Source of the DNA: Prorocentrum cordatum
Lineage: Eukaryota; Sar; Dinophyceae; Prorocentrales; Prorocentraceae
Length of the DNA: 64,000 nt
Assembly (NCBI GenBank): GCA_963575745.1
Contig: CAUYUJ010017660.1
Location: forward strand, 1 to 64,000
Direction of reading: 5' to 3'
The notes beneath the pieces were generated by a model, which was given only the letters and a program-made list of their open reading frames with translations, was not told the origin of the DNA and ran no database searches. Both the position numbers and the translations under genes were made by a program. Below are positions 53,146 to 64,000 of this stretch, piece by piece. The first letter of the stretch is position 1, and each line of letters starts with the position of its first letter.

Positions 53146-54160
53146 ATTTCTGAAGAATAATTATTGTCGATCCCCCCCACCAGTGCATATTGTGTGTTTT
53201 TCTGAATCAAATTGTGCCCCTCGACGCTCGCACCCGGTTTTTTGACAGGGAAGTCTTGATGCTCAAACTGGGCCCTTGGCCCCCGGGTTACAACAACAAC
53301 AACGGCTCCCGCTTGAGACTTCCTTACAATTTAGCCAAGACCCCCGATCCCGCCCGATACGTCTTCGCATTTCATTCAGGCATCGCGATCCCGCTTGGGA
53401 CTTCCTTACAAGTTATTCAGGAATCGCTCTCCCGGCGATCTGGAGTCGTGCTCTCGGGAGACTTGCTTGCAACTTACTGGAGAATAGCCTTGCGTTAGGA
53501 ATTTCCTGCAATTTGCCCAAGCGCCGCGCTCCCGACACCCAGGCACCCAGGAGTCGCGCCCGTTGTGGCCCCATGTGCGTGCCCTTCGTGACCCCGCTGT
53601 AGCCCTTTGTCTCCCTCACTGTCCTACGTGGCCCAGTTGCTACCCTCAGTGGCCCCATAGTTGCCTTCTGTGGCCGCGCATGATCTGCCCTTCGTGGCCC
53701 TCGCTCGTTCGCGCTCTTCGTGGCCCCATACGCATTCCCTTCGTGTCCCCGCTGTCGCCCTTCGTGGCCTACTTCGTGCCCTTCGTGGCCCTGCTGTCGT
53801 TCTCTCTCGCTCTTACTTTCGCTCGTCGTCGTCGTCGCCGTCGTCGTCGCCGTCGTCTTCGACGTCGTCGTCGTCCTCGTCGTCGTCGTCGTCGTCGTCG
53901 TCGTGGTCGGTCCCCTGTCCGTCCCTGTTGGGGTCGGGTCGACGGTCCGCGGCCGCCCCGCCGATCAGCGCTGCCGCTGGCCAGGCCGACGGTCCGCGGC
54001 CGCCCCGCCGCTTGCCGGGGCCCGGCCTGCAGGGAAGAAAGGTCCCAAAAGGGGTTCGATCGAAGACGAAGAGGGCGGGTATCGAGGGTTTGGGAAATAT
54101 GCGTTATTGGACACTCGAGCATACAAGGGCGAACGGTATTAGCATTATTTTTGTTGTTGA
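53146..54160 (+). repeat. D-family repeat, full length
   Basis: Includes the CCCTTCGTGGCCCC sub-array and a (GTC)n patch (53824-53910), plus a CCGCGGCCGCCCCGCCG duplication about 51-52 bp apart (53944/53995). Confidence 0.85.
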
Positions 54161-55106
54161 GTTCTCACCTTTGAAGAATAATTATTGTCGATCCCCCCCA
54201 CCCGTGCATACTGTTTTTTCTGAATCAAATTGTGCCCCTCGACGCTTGCACTTGTTTTTTGACAGGGAAAGTGTTGATGCTCAAACTGGGCCCCCGGCCC
54301 CCGGGTTACGACAACAACGGCTCCCGCTTGACACTTCCTTACAATTTAGCCAGGACCCCCGATCCCGCCCGATACGTCCTCGCATTTCATTCAGGAATCG
54401 CGCTCCCGTTTGGGACTTCCTTACAAGTTATTCAGGAATCGCTCTCCCGGCGCTCTGGAGTCGCGCTCTCGCTGGAGAATTGCGTGCGACTTACTGAAGA
54501 TCAGTCTGCGTGGGAATTCTCGCAATTTGCCCAAGCGCCGCGCTCCCGACACCCAGGCACCCAGGAATCGCGCCCGCTGTGGCCCCATGCGCATGCTCTT
54601 CGTGACCCCGCTGTCGCCCTTTGTGTCCCCCTCACTGTCCTACGTGGCCCAGTTGCTACCGTCAGTGGCCCCATAGTTGCCTTCTGTGACCGCGCATTAT
54701 CTGCCCTTCGTGGCCCTCGCTCGTTCGCGCTTTTCGTGGCCCCATACGCGTTTCCTTCGTGTCCCCGCTGTCGCCCTTCGTGGCCTACTTCGTGCCCTTC
54801 GTGGCCCTGCTGTCGTTCTCTCTCGCTCTCGCTTTCGCTCGTCGTCGTCGTCGTCGTGGTCGGTCCCCTGTCCGTCCCTCTTGGGGTCGGGTCGACGGTC
54901 CGCGGCCGCCCCTCCGATCAGCGCTGCCGCTGGCCAGGCCGACGGTCCGCGGCTGCCCCGCCGCTTGCCAGGGCCCGGCCTGCAGGGAAGAAAGGTAAAC
55001 CCCCCAAACGGGGTTCGATCGAAGACGAAAAGGGCGGGTATCGAGGGTTTGGGAAATAAGCGTTATTGGGCACTCGAGCATGTAAAGGCGAACGGTCTTA
55101 AAATTA
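54161..55106 (+). repeat. D-family repeat, full length, tandem to the previous
   Basis: Colinear with 53146-54160, differing mainly in (GTC)n length and scattered substitutions; the two form a head-to-tail pair with period about 1 kb. Confidence 0.85.
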
Positions 55107-56111
55107 TTGTTGAACATTATTTATTCTAAAGAATAATTATTGTTGGGCCCCCTGGTGCGCGCCCCCCCTGCGCCGCCTAGGCCGCAGCTACATTTTCATC
55201 ATTTTCGTGAGGAAGCCTCAGAAAAGAGGGTGTGTACAGGATCCGGTTGTTTTGTTGTAATCCGCTTTCCCTTGCAAAAAACAATAGAAAATGACATTTC
55301 TTGTTCTAATATAATCAAATTTCAAGAATCCCTTGCAAAAAATAAGGTAAAGTGGACATTCGCGCGCGCAAGACGAAATCCTTCCAAAACCTTAGTGTTC
55401 GCAGCGATTTTAACATAAAAACATCAAAAAACCAATGGTTTTTCAACAAAAAATTGTCAAAATCTCATCCCGCGCGCTCTTGCGGATTCGTAGGAAACCC
55501 AACACTTTTTAAACATTTCTGTCAAACGGGCTTTTGCGAGCAACTTTTTCGAACTTCTGCGACAACGGTTGCGCACCTGCCAGGGCCATCATCCCTGTCA
55601 AATAATACCATGCGGGACAACCACAACCATCAGGACAACCATCGGGACAACCATCGAGACAACCATCGGGACAACCATATCCTCTCTCTCTTGTGTATTC
55701 CCACATCCCTCAGGAATTTGCCCTAAAGATGTGATCAACTATCTTGTGAGTACGTATCATGTGTATCATGTGTATCATGTACCATATGCATCATATGCAA
55801 CAGATGTTCTGTGGAAGGCTTAACAACTTCTGTGGGTTAACAAGGCTTAACAACTTCTGTGGGTGTACGAACGTAGGCTTAACAACTTCTGTGGGTGTGT
55901 ACTCCACGCCAGTGTAGTAGCCACGGTCGTCCGCAGGCCACGAAGTGAAGTGTCCGAACGTCATAGGGCGGGAAGCTGGGTGTGGGTGGTGGCGAAGAGT
56001 CGTGTGGATATTTGGTAGAGCTTGCACTGCCCCCCCACAAAGTGGGGGTATTGGCTGGCGTCGCATGAAAACCCTGGCACTGGTGAGAACACTGAGCGTT
56101 CGGGTAAAGTG

Positions 56112-56147
<36 letters not shown>

Positions 56148-56149
56148 GG

Positions 56150-56189
<40 letters not shown>

Positions 56190-56200
56190 CGCTCACTCTT
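55107..56200 (+). repeat. C-family repeat, copy 7, interrupted
   Basis: The 5' part runs to ACCATGCGGGACA (about 55619), then switches to the ACAACCATCGGG minisatellite and a satellite-like stretch (55619-55810) matching 43310-43490. Three CTTAACAACTTCTGTGGGT units follow (55819-55900), then the C 3' module (55907-56108) and (GTT)n. Confidence 0.85.
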
Positions 56201-56640
56201 GAAAATTTATTATTGTTGATCCCCCCACCGGTGCACATTGATTTTTTCATTTGAAGTGCCCCCCCCGGGGCTCCCACCTTGTTTGTTGTCAAGGAAAGTT
56301 TTCCTGCTCAAACTGGCCCCCTGGCCCCCGGGTTACAACAACAACGGCTCCCGCCTGAAACCTCCTTACAATTTAGCCAGGACCCCCGCTCCCGCCCGAG
56401 ACTTCTTCGCATTTTATTCAAGAATCGCGCTCTCGCTTGGGATTTCCTTACGATGTATTCAGGGATCGCTTCTCCTGCGCTCTGGAGTCGCGCTCTCGCT
56501 TGAGACTCGCTTGCAATTTACTGAAGAATGGCGCCCTTGCGTTGGAATTTCTTGCAATTGTTGACGCTTCGCGTATCCCCACCAGCCCATCCAGAAACGA
56601 TGCTCAGGGGAGTTGAGGTGATCAGGGAAGTCGGGGAGCA
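56201..56640 (+). repeat. D-family 5' fragment
   Basis: GATCCCCCCACCGGTGCACA start and GGTTACAACAACAACGGCTC landmark; ends in unique DNA near 56560. Confidence 0.75.
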
Positions 56641-56694
56641 TGCAGAATAACAAAGGGCGGGGGAAGCTGTCACAGACCCCGAGAGGGGGAGGAT

Positions 56695-57540
56695 GGAAGA
56701 GGAGTCGTCGTCGTCGTCGTCGTCGTCGGAGGAGGAGGAGGAGGAGGAGGGGGAAGAGGAGGAGGAGGAGGAGGAGGAGGAGGACGGAGAAGGAGGAAGA
56801 ATCGGAGGAGGAGGAGGAGGAGGGGAAGGAGCTTCTTGGGGGTCTTTTGAGGGCCTCTTGGAGGGCTTTTTGGGCGCCTTGGGGCATCTTGGGCGCCTCT
56901 TGGGACCCTCTTGAGGCGCTCTGGGGAGCCTTCGGGGCGCTTTTGGGGCCATCTTGGAGGGAGTCGATCAAACAAGAGGGGGGGTTTAATTAGCGCCCCC
57001 CCTCGGAAGCCCCTAAAATCGCCTCTTGGACCCCTCTTGGAACGCTCTTGGAGTGCTCTTGGGCGCTCTTGGGGCCGTCTTGGGGCTCTTTTGGGGCTCT
57101 CTTGGGGCCCTCTTGGGCCATCTTGGAGCCATCTCCAGGCCTCGGATGGCCATCGGAAGCGAAAAGGCGAGAAAGCAAAAATCATTGATTTTCCTTAGGT
57201 TTTGGGACGATTTTGGCCTCTTCGGGGCCTCCTTGGGGAGCTGTTTGGCCACTTGGAGTTATCTTGGGGCCGTCTTTGGGCTTCTTGGAACCATCTTAGG
57301 AGCCATCGTGAGCGATCTTGCGCTATCTTGAGCCATCTTGGAGCTCATCTTGGGTTCTCTGAGGCGCTCTTGGAGCCGTCTTGGGCCATCTTGGACGCTC
57401 TAACTACCCGCGGCCCCCCCCGTCCAGGTCCAGGGGAGGGGGTAGGGGGAGGGGTAAACCCCTCCCCAAGGGGGAAGAGGGAGGGGTGGAAGAGGATCTG
57501 TTCTAGACCACCTACGCCCAGAGGGCTGGTGGGATTTACT
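56695..57540 (+). repeat. (GGA)n and CTTGGGGCC-type repeats
   Basis: 56701-56830 GTCGTC then GGAGGA; 56831-57400 CTCTTGGGGCC/CATCTTGGAGCC words; then a GC-rich piece (57410-57540) similar to 19770-19860. Confidence 0.8.
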
Positions 57541-58734
57541 CCAGCGCCGCGCTCCCGACACCCAGGCGCCCAGGAGTCGCGCTCACGCTTAGGACTCCTT
57601 CGCAGATTACCTAGGAATCGGGATCTCGCTGCCCTTCGTGGCCCCGTTGCAGTTTCGTGGCCCCTTTGCAGCCCTTCGTGGCCCCCTTGCTTTGTTTCGT
57701 GGCCCCGTTTCAGCCCCTCGTGGCCTCCTCGTTGCCCTGCGCGGCCCCGTGGCAGCCCTTCGTGGCCCCCTCGTTTTGTTTCGTGGCCCCGTTGCAGCCT
57801 TTCGTGGCCCCCTCGCTGCCCTTCGTGCCCCCATTGCAACCCATTCGGGGCCCCGTTGCAGTCCTTCGTGGCCCCCTCGCTGCCCTTCGTGGCCCCGTTG
57901 CAGCCCTTCGTGGCCCCCTCGCTTTGTTTCGTGGCCCCATATATGTATGCCCTTCGTGGCCCCCGTTCGTTCGCGCCCGTGGTGGCCTCATATGCATGCC
58001 CTTCGTGGCCCCGCTGTCGCCCTTCGTGGCCCCCTCGCTGCCCTTCGTATCCCGGTGCTGGCTGCCCTCAGTGGCCCCGTCCTTACCCTCCGCGGCCCAA
58101 CATACGTATGCCCTTCGTGGCCCCCGCTCGTTCGCGCCCGTTGTGGCCCCATGTGCATGCCCTTCGTGGCCCTGCTGTCGCCGTTTGTAGCCCCCTCATT
58201 GTCCTACGTGGCCCATGTGCTACCCTCAGTGGCCCCATCGTTGCCTTCTGTGGCCCCGCATTATCTGCCCTTCGTGGCCCACGCTCGTTCGCGCTCTTCG
58301 TGGCCCCATACGCATTCCTTTCGTGTCCCCGCTGTCGCCCTTCGTGGCTTACTTCGTGTCCTTCGTGGCTCTGCTGTCGTTCTCTCTCGCTCTCGCTTTC
58401 GCTCGTCGTCGTCGTCGCCGTCGTCGTCTTCGGCGTCGTCGTCGTCGACTTCGTCGTCGTCGTTGTCGTCGTCGTCGTCGCGGTCGGTCCCCTGTCCGTC
58501 CCTCTTGGGGTCGGGTCGACGGTCCGCGGCCGCCCCGCCGATCAGCGCTGCCGCTGGCCAGGCCGACGGTCCGCGGCCGCCCCGCCGCTTGCCGGGGCCC
58601 GGCCTGCAGGGAAGAAAGGTATACCCCCCAAAAGGGGTTCGATCGAAAACGAAAAGGGCGGGTATCGAGGGTTTGGGAAATAAGCGTTATTCGACACTCG
58701 AACAGATAAGGGCGAACAGTCTTAAAATGATTGT
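57541..58734 (+). repeat. D-family repeat with expanded CCCTTCGTGGCCCC array
   Basis: 57620-58390 is a large run of CCCTTCGTGGCCCCGTTGCAG-type words about 21 bp apart, much longer than in other D copies. The usual (GTC)n patch, CCGCGGCCGCCCC duplication and tail follow. The frame reading FVAPLQPFVAPS is a by-product of the 21-bp period. Confidence 0.85.
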
Positions 58735-59655
58735 TGAACATTATTTCTTCTAAAGAATATTTATTATTGTTGGGGCCCCTGGTGCATGGCCCCCTCGCCG
58801 CGCCTAGGCCGCAGCCTCATTTTCATAATTTTCGTGAGGAAGTCTCAGGCAAAACGATGTGTACCAGATCCGGTTGTTTTGTTCCCCCCCGCTTTCCCTT
58901 GCAAAAAATAAGCTAAAGTGGACATTTCTTGTTCTAACATAACCAAACTTCAAGAATCCCTTGCAAAAAATAAGGTAAAGTGGACATTCGCGCGCGCAAG
59001 ACGAAATCCTTCCAAAACCTTAGTTTTCGTAGCGATTTTAACATAAAAACATCAAAAAACCAATGGTTTTTCAAAAAAAATGTCAAAATTTCATCCCGCG
59101 CGCTCTTGCGGATTCGTAGGAAACCCAACACTTTTTAAACATTTCTGTCAAACGGGCTTTTGCGAGCAACTTTTTCGAACTTCTGCAACAACGGTTGCGC
59201 ACCTGCCAGGGCCATCATCCCTGTCAAATAATACCATGCGGGACACATTCGTTTTTTCTTTGCGCGCGCACGCCGAAATCTTCAAAAACCATTGGGTTTC
59301 GTAGGAATTTTAGCACCGCGCAACATAAAATCATACGAATCGCACCGTAGGTCCTCGAAAAACATCTGTACGAATTTTCAAAATTTCTACCCGCGCGCGC
59401 TGTCCGAATCCTAAAAAACCAATGGTTTTTCAACATTTATGTTACATGACCAGTGTAGTAGCCACGGTCGTCCGCAGGCCACGAAGTGAAGTGTCCGAAC
59501 GTCATAGGGCGGGAAGCTGGGTGTGGGTGGTGGCGAAGAGTCGTTTGGAAATGTGGTAGAGCTTGAACCGGCCCCCCCACAAAGTGGGGGTATTGGCGGG
59601 CGTCGTATGAAAACCCTGGCACTGGTGAGAACGGAGTGTCCCCACGTGCTAGTAG

Positions 59656-59698
<43 letters not shown>

Positions 59699-59740
59699 GG
59701 TTGTTGTTGTTGTTGTTGTTGTTGTTGCTGTTGATGACGA
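58735..59740 (+). repeat. C-family repeat, copy 8 (long variant plus 3' module)
   Basis: Contains the long-variant region as in 25839-26600 joined at TTATGTTACATGA to the GTAGCCACGG module, then (GTT)n 59657-59735. Confidence 0.85.
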
Positions 59741-59767
59741 AACCACTCACTGGCGCCCGCCCCAATC

Positions 59768-59816
59768 CCCCCCCCCCCGGCGCAACGCAACGCAACGCAA
59801 CGCAACGCACGTTACC
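59768..59816 (+). repeat. C-run plus (CAACG)n, inverted partner of 63832-63870
   Basis: CCCCCGGCG(CAACG)5 with CTCACTGGCG just upstream; the reverse complement of the same blocks lies at 63832-63895. Confidence 0.75.
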
Positions 59817-60315
59817 CCGAATCCTATAGGATTCGTATGGGAATCCTACAGGGTCTCTGGGCTGCGGAGGAGGGAGGGCTGTTTTGGCTTCTCGCGGTTC
59901 GTTTCTTCTTTTTGAATGTGTTGGCGCCGCTTGTGGGCCCAGGGGCCGCCGAAAAACGTGCGTTGGGCCCTGGGGCTTCCAAAAACCGCGAGGGCGAGGA
60001 TGGCGAGGAGGGGGAGGATGCGGTTAGTTTGCGTTGTTTGTTTTAGTTTTTTGGGTGCCGCTCCTGGGCCCAGGGGCCGCCGAAAAACAGCTGTGGGCCC
60101 CACGGCCGCCGAACACTGGAGGAAGGGCAGGAAGAGGAGGAGCAGGGGGGCGAGGAAGAGGGAAAGGAGGAGGTGGACGATGATTACTTATACCATTAGA
60201 ACCACACTTACCATTATTACTGTTATTCCCTACATGCTTCGTGGGGTTCTGGTTTTCTTCCCTTCCGCGCCGCACCCGCGGCACACCCGCGACACTCACC
60301 TCACTCTTCCCCCTT
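59817..60315. other. Mixed DNA, no supported gene
   Basis: Includes the palindrome AATCCTATAGGATT (59820) and three GGGCCCAGGGGCCGCCGAAAAAC/GGGCCCCACGGCCGCCGAAC-type units (59936-60115). No gene. Confidence 0.5.
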
Positions 60316-60500
60316 CTCCTCCTCACAGCACTGCTCAGCTCAGCTCAGCTCAGCTCAGCACGGCACAGCTGAGCACAGCTCAACTCAGCTCAACTCAGTA
60401 CAGCACAGCACAGCACAGCTCACCGCAGCACGGCACAACACAGCACAGCACATCTCACCGCACAGCAGCACAGCACAGCACAACACAGCATAGCACACAG
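60316..60500 (+). repeat. (CAGCT)n / (CAGCA)n pentanucleotide array
   Basis: CAGCTCAGCT shading into CACAGCACAGCA over about 180 bp. Confidence 0.95.
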
Positions 60501-60529
60501 GGCTGGCGCGCAGGGCACGGCACGGCAGA

Positions 60530-61255
60530 GCGTAGCAGGGGTGGCACTTTCTCGACACCAGAGAGGGTGCGCAGGGGGTGGTCCCTCAGCGCGGTCTCTA
60601 TGCGTGCCAGGGTCGGAGAGCGTGGCAGGGGTGGCATTTTCTCGACACCAGAAAAGGGTGCGCAGGGGGTGGGGGCCCCACCGCGGTCTCTATACGCGCC
60701 AATGTCGCAGGGCCTAGCAGGCGTGGCACTTCCTCGACGCCACAGGGGGTGCGCTGAGGGTGGGGGCCCACTGCGGTCTCTATACGCGCCAATGTCGCAG
60801 GGCCTAGCAGGAGTGGCATTTCCTCGACGCTAAGGGGGGTGCGCTGGGGGTGGGGGCCCACCGCGGTCTCTATACGCGCCAATGTCGTATGGCGTGGCAG
60901 GCGTGGCATTTCCTCGACGCCACAGGGGGTGCGCTGGGGGTGGGGGCCCACCGCGGTCTCTATACGCGCCAATGTCGCAGGGCCTAGCAGGAGTGGCATT
61001 TCCTCGACGACACAGGGGGTGCGCTGGGGGTGGGGGCCCACCGCGGTGTCTATACGCGCCTATTTCGCAGGGCGTGGCAGGCGTGGCCTTTCTCGACGCC
61101 GGAGGGGTGCGCTGCAAGCTCCCAGGGCGTGGCAGGCGTGGCCTTCCTCGACGCCACTGGGGGTGCGCTGGGGGTGGGGGCCGTGTGCGTTGCAGGCTCC
61201 CAGGGCGGGGCAGGCGTGGCATTTCCTCGGCGCCACAAGGGGCTTGACAGCAGAG
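60530..61255 (+). repeat. 90-bp minisatellite
   Basis: TATACGCGCC occurs at 60691, 60781, 60871, 60961 and 61051, exactly 90 bp apart; a 92-bp unit precedes and two shorter variants follow. As 90 is a multiple of three the frame remains open (WGWGPTAVSIRANV), but nothing supports a gene. Confidence 0.95.
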
Positions 61256-61654
61256 AGGGTACGTAGGTAGCGTAGCAGCCTTGACATTTTCTGGAGTCTA
61301 TATGTTGGGCAGTATGCGCCGGTGCCTCAGGCGTGTACGCGGCAGAAGTATTATCAGCAAGGTTAGCTGTAGACACCTCGGCTCAAGCAGGCTCAAAGAC
61401 AGCAGGCGCCCGCAGGCATGCCTCCAAAATGTGCAGTGGCCGAATTGCCACCTCCGTGCACCATTTTCTTGAACCGGATGGTCGAGAGGAACATGGACAT
61501 TAGTCTGGAAAGGGTTGCAAGAGTACATCGAAAAAACATGGCATGGACAGGTTCATCACATCCGCGATTGAAGCTTACGGCCGCCAGCTTCGAAATTGGT
61601 GGCCGGACACGTTGCACAAGAGGCGTAGTGAGTTGCCGCATCCAGGAACGAACG
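61256..61654. other. Unassigned, possible exon
   Basis: The + frame from ATG 61418 (MPPKCAVAELPPPCTIFLNR) reads as ordinary protein for about 75 codons before entering the GAC microsatellite. No domain; may be chance or an exon fragment. Confidence 0.2.
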
Positions 61655-62060
61655 ACGAATACGAAAACGACGACTACGACGACGAGTACGACAACGAGTG
61701 CGACGATGAGTACGACGAGTACGATGACGAGTGCGACGAGTACGACGACGACGACGACGACGACTCTCAGCGCGCTCAGTACGACGACGCTTGTTTGTCT
61801 GGTTGGTCTGGTTGGCGTGGTCTGGTTGGTCTGTTCTTGTTGGTCTGGTCTAGTTGGTGTGCTTGGTTGGCCTGGTTGGCTCGTGTGGTTAGTCCGGCTG
61901 ATTCTGGCTGCGGTTGTTGGCATGGTTGGTCTGGCTGGTCTGCTTGATTGGCCTGGCTGGCTGGTCTGATTACTTTGGCTGGTTATGGCTGGAACAAATG
62001 ATGTGGCTGGTCTGGTCAGTCTGGCTGGTCTGGCTGATATGGCTGGTCTTCGCCAGGATG
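61655..62060 (+). repeat. (TACGAC)n then (TCTGGTTGG)n arrays
   Basis: 61660-61760 GACGAGTACGACGA-type; 61795-62050 GGTTGGTCTGG-type degenerate 9-mers. Confidence 0.9.
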
Positions 62061-62109
62061 GCGAAGCGAGATGTGACGCGGTTTGTGAACCCACGTGACA
62101 TAAAATAAG

Positions 62110-62285
62110 TATGTGGGGTTCCTCGGTGACGTAACTGTTATTATCATTATCCCGATTGCGATCACTTGTATTATCATCATTACTACCAACGCTAATACTA
62201 TTACTACCGCTCTGACTACTATGGTTCTTACTCGTGCTACTACTACTTCTACTACTACTATTACTACTACTACTACTACTACTAT

Positions 62286-62322
<37 letters not shown>

Positions 62323-62323
62323 G

Positions 62324-62357
<34 letters not shown>

Positions 62358-62359
62358 AG

Positions 62360-62398
<39 letters not shown>

Positions 62399-62660
62399 TT
62401 ACTACTACCATTATTGCGATCGTTCCGACGACTCTTATTCTTACTAGGACGACGACTTTTGTGCCACTACTACCACGACTCCTACTCCTCCTATGACTCC
62501 TCGTGCTACACCTACTTCCCCTACTCTTACTCGTACTATTACCAATATATTATTGCCACTGCCGCTGCCATGATTACCAATGCTATTGCCACTGCCGCTG
62601 CTAAGATTGTTATTACTAATATGAGTACTTCTCACTATTGCTACGAGTAAGAGTGCGACT
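62110..62660. repeat. (TAC)n trinucleotide tract
   Basis: Core 62235-62410 is nearly pure TACTAC, flanked by degenerate TACTAT/TACTCC sequence. Confidence 0.9.
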
Positions 62661-62679
62661 ACGACTACTCCCATGACGA

Positions 62680-63705
62680 AGCCCTTGGGCATTCTATGAC
62701 ATCCCTTAAGGATTGTGTAGCACCCATCAGGGATTGTATAGCACCCTCAGGGGTACTATAGCAGCCCTTCGTGATGTTAAAGCATCCCCTGCGGTGTTCT
62801 ATAGCATCCCTTAGGGTCTCAGCAGCCTCCCCTTCGGGATTCTTGCAGCGTCCCTTAAGGATTCTATCGCATGACTTTAGGGATTCTATACCATCCCATT
62901 TAAGGATTCTACAGCGTCCCCTTAGGGATTTTATATAATCCCCTGCGGGATTCTATAGCCTTCCCTCGTGGATTCTAAGGCAGCCCTTAGGGATGCTATA
63001 GCGTCCCTCAGGGATTCTATAGCATCCCTTATGGATTCTATAGCACCCCTGAGGGGTTCTGCAGCCTCCCCTTTATGGATTTTGTAGCATCCCTTGAGGC
63101 TTCTGCAGCCGTCCCTTAGGTAGGGATTCTGTAGCATCCCTTAGGGATTCCATAGCATCCCTCAGGGATTCTGTAGCAGCCTTTAGGGATTCTATTGCGT
63201 CCCTTAGGGATATTACAGCATCCCCTGCTGGATTCTATAGCATCCTTAGGGGTTCAGCAGCCTCCCCTGAGGGAGTCTATAGTATCCCTAAGGATTCTAT
63301 CGCATGCCCTTAGGGATTCTATAACATCCTTTTTAAGGATTCTACAGCATCCCCTTAGGGATTTCATAGCATCCCCTGCGGGATTCTATAGCATCCCCTC
63401 AGGGGTTCTAAGGCAGCCCTTAGGGATGCTATAGCATCCCTTTGGGGCTCTTATATCATCCCTTATGGATTCTATAGCATCCCTCAGGGGTTCTGCAGCC
63501 TTCCCTTATGGATTTTGTAGCATCCCTTGAGGCTTCTGCAGCCTTCCCTTAGGTAGGGATTCTGTAGCATCCCTTAGGGATGCCATAGCATCCCTAAGGG
63601 ATTCTATAGCAGCCCTTAGGGATTCTATAGCATCCCTTAGGGGTTCTGCAGCCTTCCCTTGGGGATTCTATAGCTTCCTTTCTAGGATTCTATAGCATGC
63701 CCGAC
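62680..63705 (+). repeat. 433-bp higher-order repeat of ~22-bp monomers
   Basis: Monomers resemble GGATTCTATAGCATCCCTTA. Variant markers repeat at a fixed distance: GGATTCTATCGCATG at 62859 and 63292, and TTATGGATTTTGTAGCATCC at 63073 and 63506, both 433 bp apart. At least two higher-order units are present. Confidence 0.9.
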
Positions 63706-63830
63706 GGTTTCGGTTCGGGAGAGCGCACATAGTTCCAGCTCGTGGGAATGCGTCGGCTTTCTTAAAGATCCCGAAGGATTCCAAAGGATTTTCCAACTGC
63801 TTCCTTTGGTTTCTGTTGCGAGCCGTATGT
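63706..63830. other. Short unassigned stretch
   Basis: No gene or repeat recognised. Confidence 0.4.
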
Positions 63831-63831
63831 T

Positions 63832-63895
63832 TCGTTACGTTGCGTTGCGTTGCGTTGCCGGGGGGGGGTCCGGGTCCACCAGTGAGATGTCTCGC
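63832..63895 (-). repeat. (CGTTG)n plus G-run, inverted partner of 59768-59816
   Basis: GTTACGTTGCGTTGCGTTGC followed by a G9 run and GGTCCGGGTCCACCAGTGAG. GGGTCCACCAG recurs at 63942. Confidence 0.75.
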
Positions 63896-63959
63896 CACAA
63901 GGAGCGAAACAACGAGCTCGTGGACCCTCACCGGGTCCACCAGCGGGTTGTTTTGCTTT

Positions 63960-64000
63960 GTTGCTGCTGCTGCTGCTGCTGCTGTTGTTGTTGTTGTTGG
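63960..64000. repeat. (CTG)n/(GTT)n at right edge
   Basis: CTGCTGCTG then GTTGTTGTT; continues beyond the window. Confidence 0.95.

Noticed and set aside
57202-58683. 493-codon frame over the CCCTTCGTGGCCCC array
   Set aside because: The 21-bp period keeps frames open on both strands; all three + frames are long here, as expected of a repeat rather than a gene.
62680-63705. Telomere-like repeat because of CCCTTAGGG
   Set aside because: The unit is about 22 bp and does not contain tandem TTTAGGG or TTAGGG.

Overview
This window reads as nuclear DNA of a dinoflagellate. Four independent clues point there: GC-rich low-gene-density DNA packed with microsatellites; all recognisable genes on the + strand; near-matches to the dinoflagellate spliced leader (SL) just upstream of several start codons; and a tyrosine-recombinase (YR) retrotransposon carrying a cytosine-5 DNA methyltransferase, a combination known from Symbiodinium-type dinoflagellates. 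No rRNA, complete tRNA, CRISPR or bacterial operon structure is visible. Layout: 0-7.7 kb is GC-rich with a decayed gag-like region split by a small inverted-repeat element (1191-1395), then an array of minisatellites (4.6-6.9 kb). 7.72-15.13 kb is a YR retroelement with split direct repeats (A1 - ORFs - B1 - A2 - B2), gag-like region, reverse transcriptase, RNase H split by a DNA methyltransferase, and a tyrosine recombinase ending in a 28-bp perfect hairpin. 17.4-18.4 kb may encode a secreted Asp-rich protein. 18.4-26.9 kb is repeats. 26.9-43.1 kb is the most unusual part: a Helitron (Rep/helicase, apparently in three exons) followed by four + strand genes (an SGNH-hydrolase-like protein and three unrecognised ones). 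They are separated by arrays of a ~97-bp satellite with alternating A and B monomers. All these genes, and the satellite, are extremely rich in the tetranucleotide GTAT on the coding strand in all three codon phases, and most are preceded by a relict SL-like sequence. 43-64 kb is dominated by two interspersed families (called C and D here) that abut one another through (GTT)n tracts in one orientation, plus a LINE remnant with an RNase H domain (49.3-50.9 kb), a 90-bp minisatellite (60.5-61.25 kb) and a 433-bp higher-order repeat (62.7-63.7 kb). How the genes may work together: the YR element is self-contained (gag, RT-RNase H for cDNA synthesis, recombinase for integration, methyltransferase possibly to methylate its own DNA). 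In the 27-43 kb block, the Helitron supplies a rolling-circle replicase. The four downstream genes share its base signature and repeat environment, so they are plausibly cargo or long-term co-residents, but this is inference. Element ends, exon borders and start codons outside the stated evidence are uncertain, and the many long ORFs in microsatellite DNA are not taken as genes.
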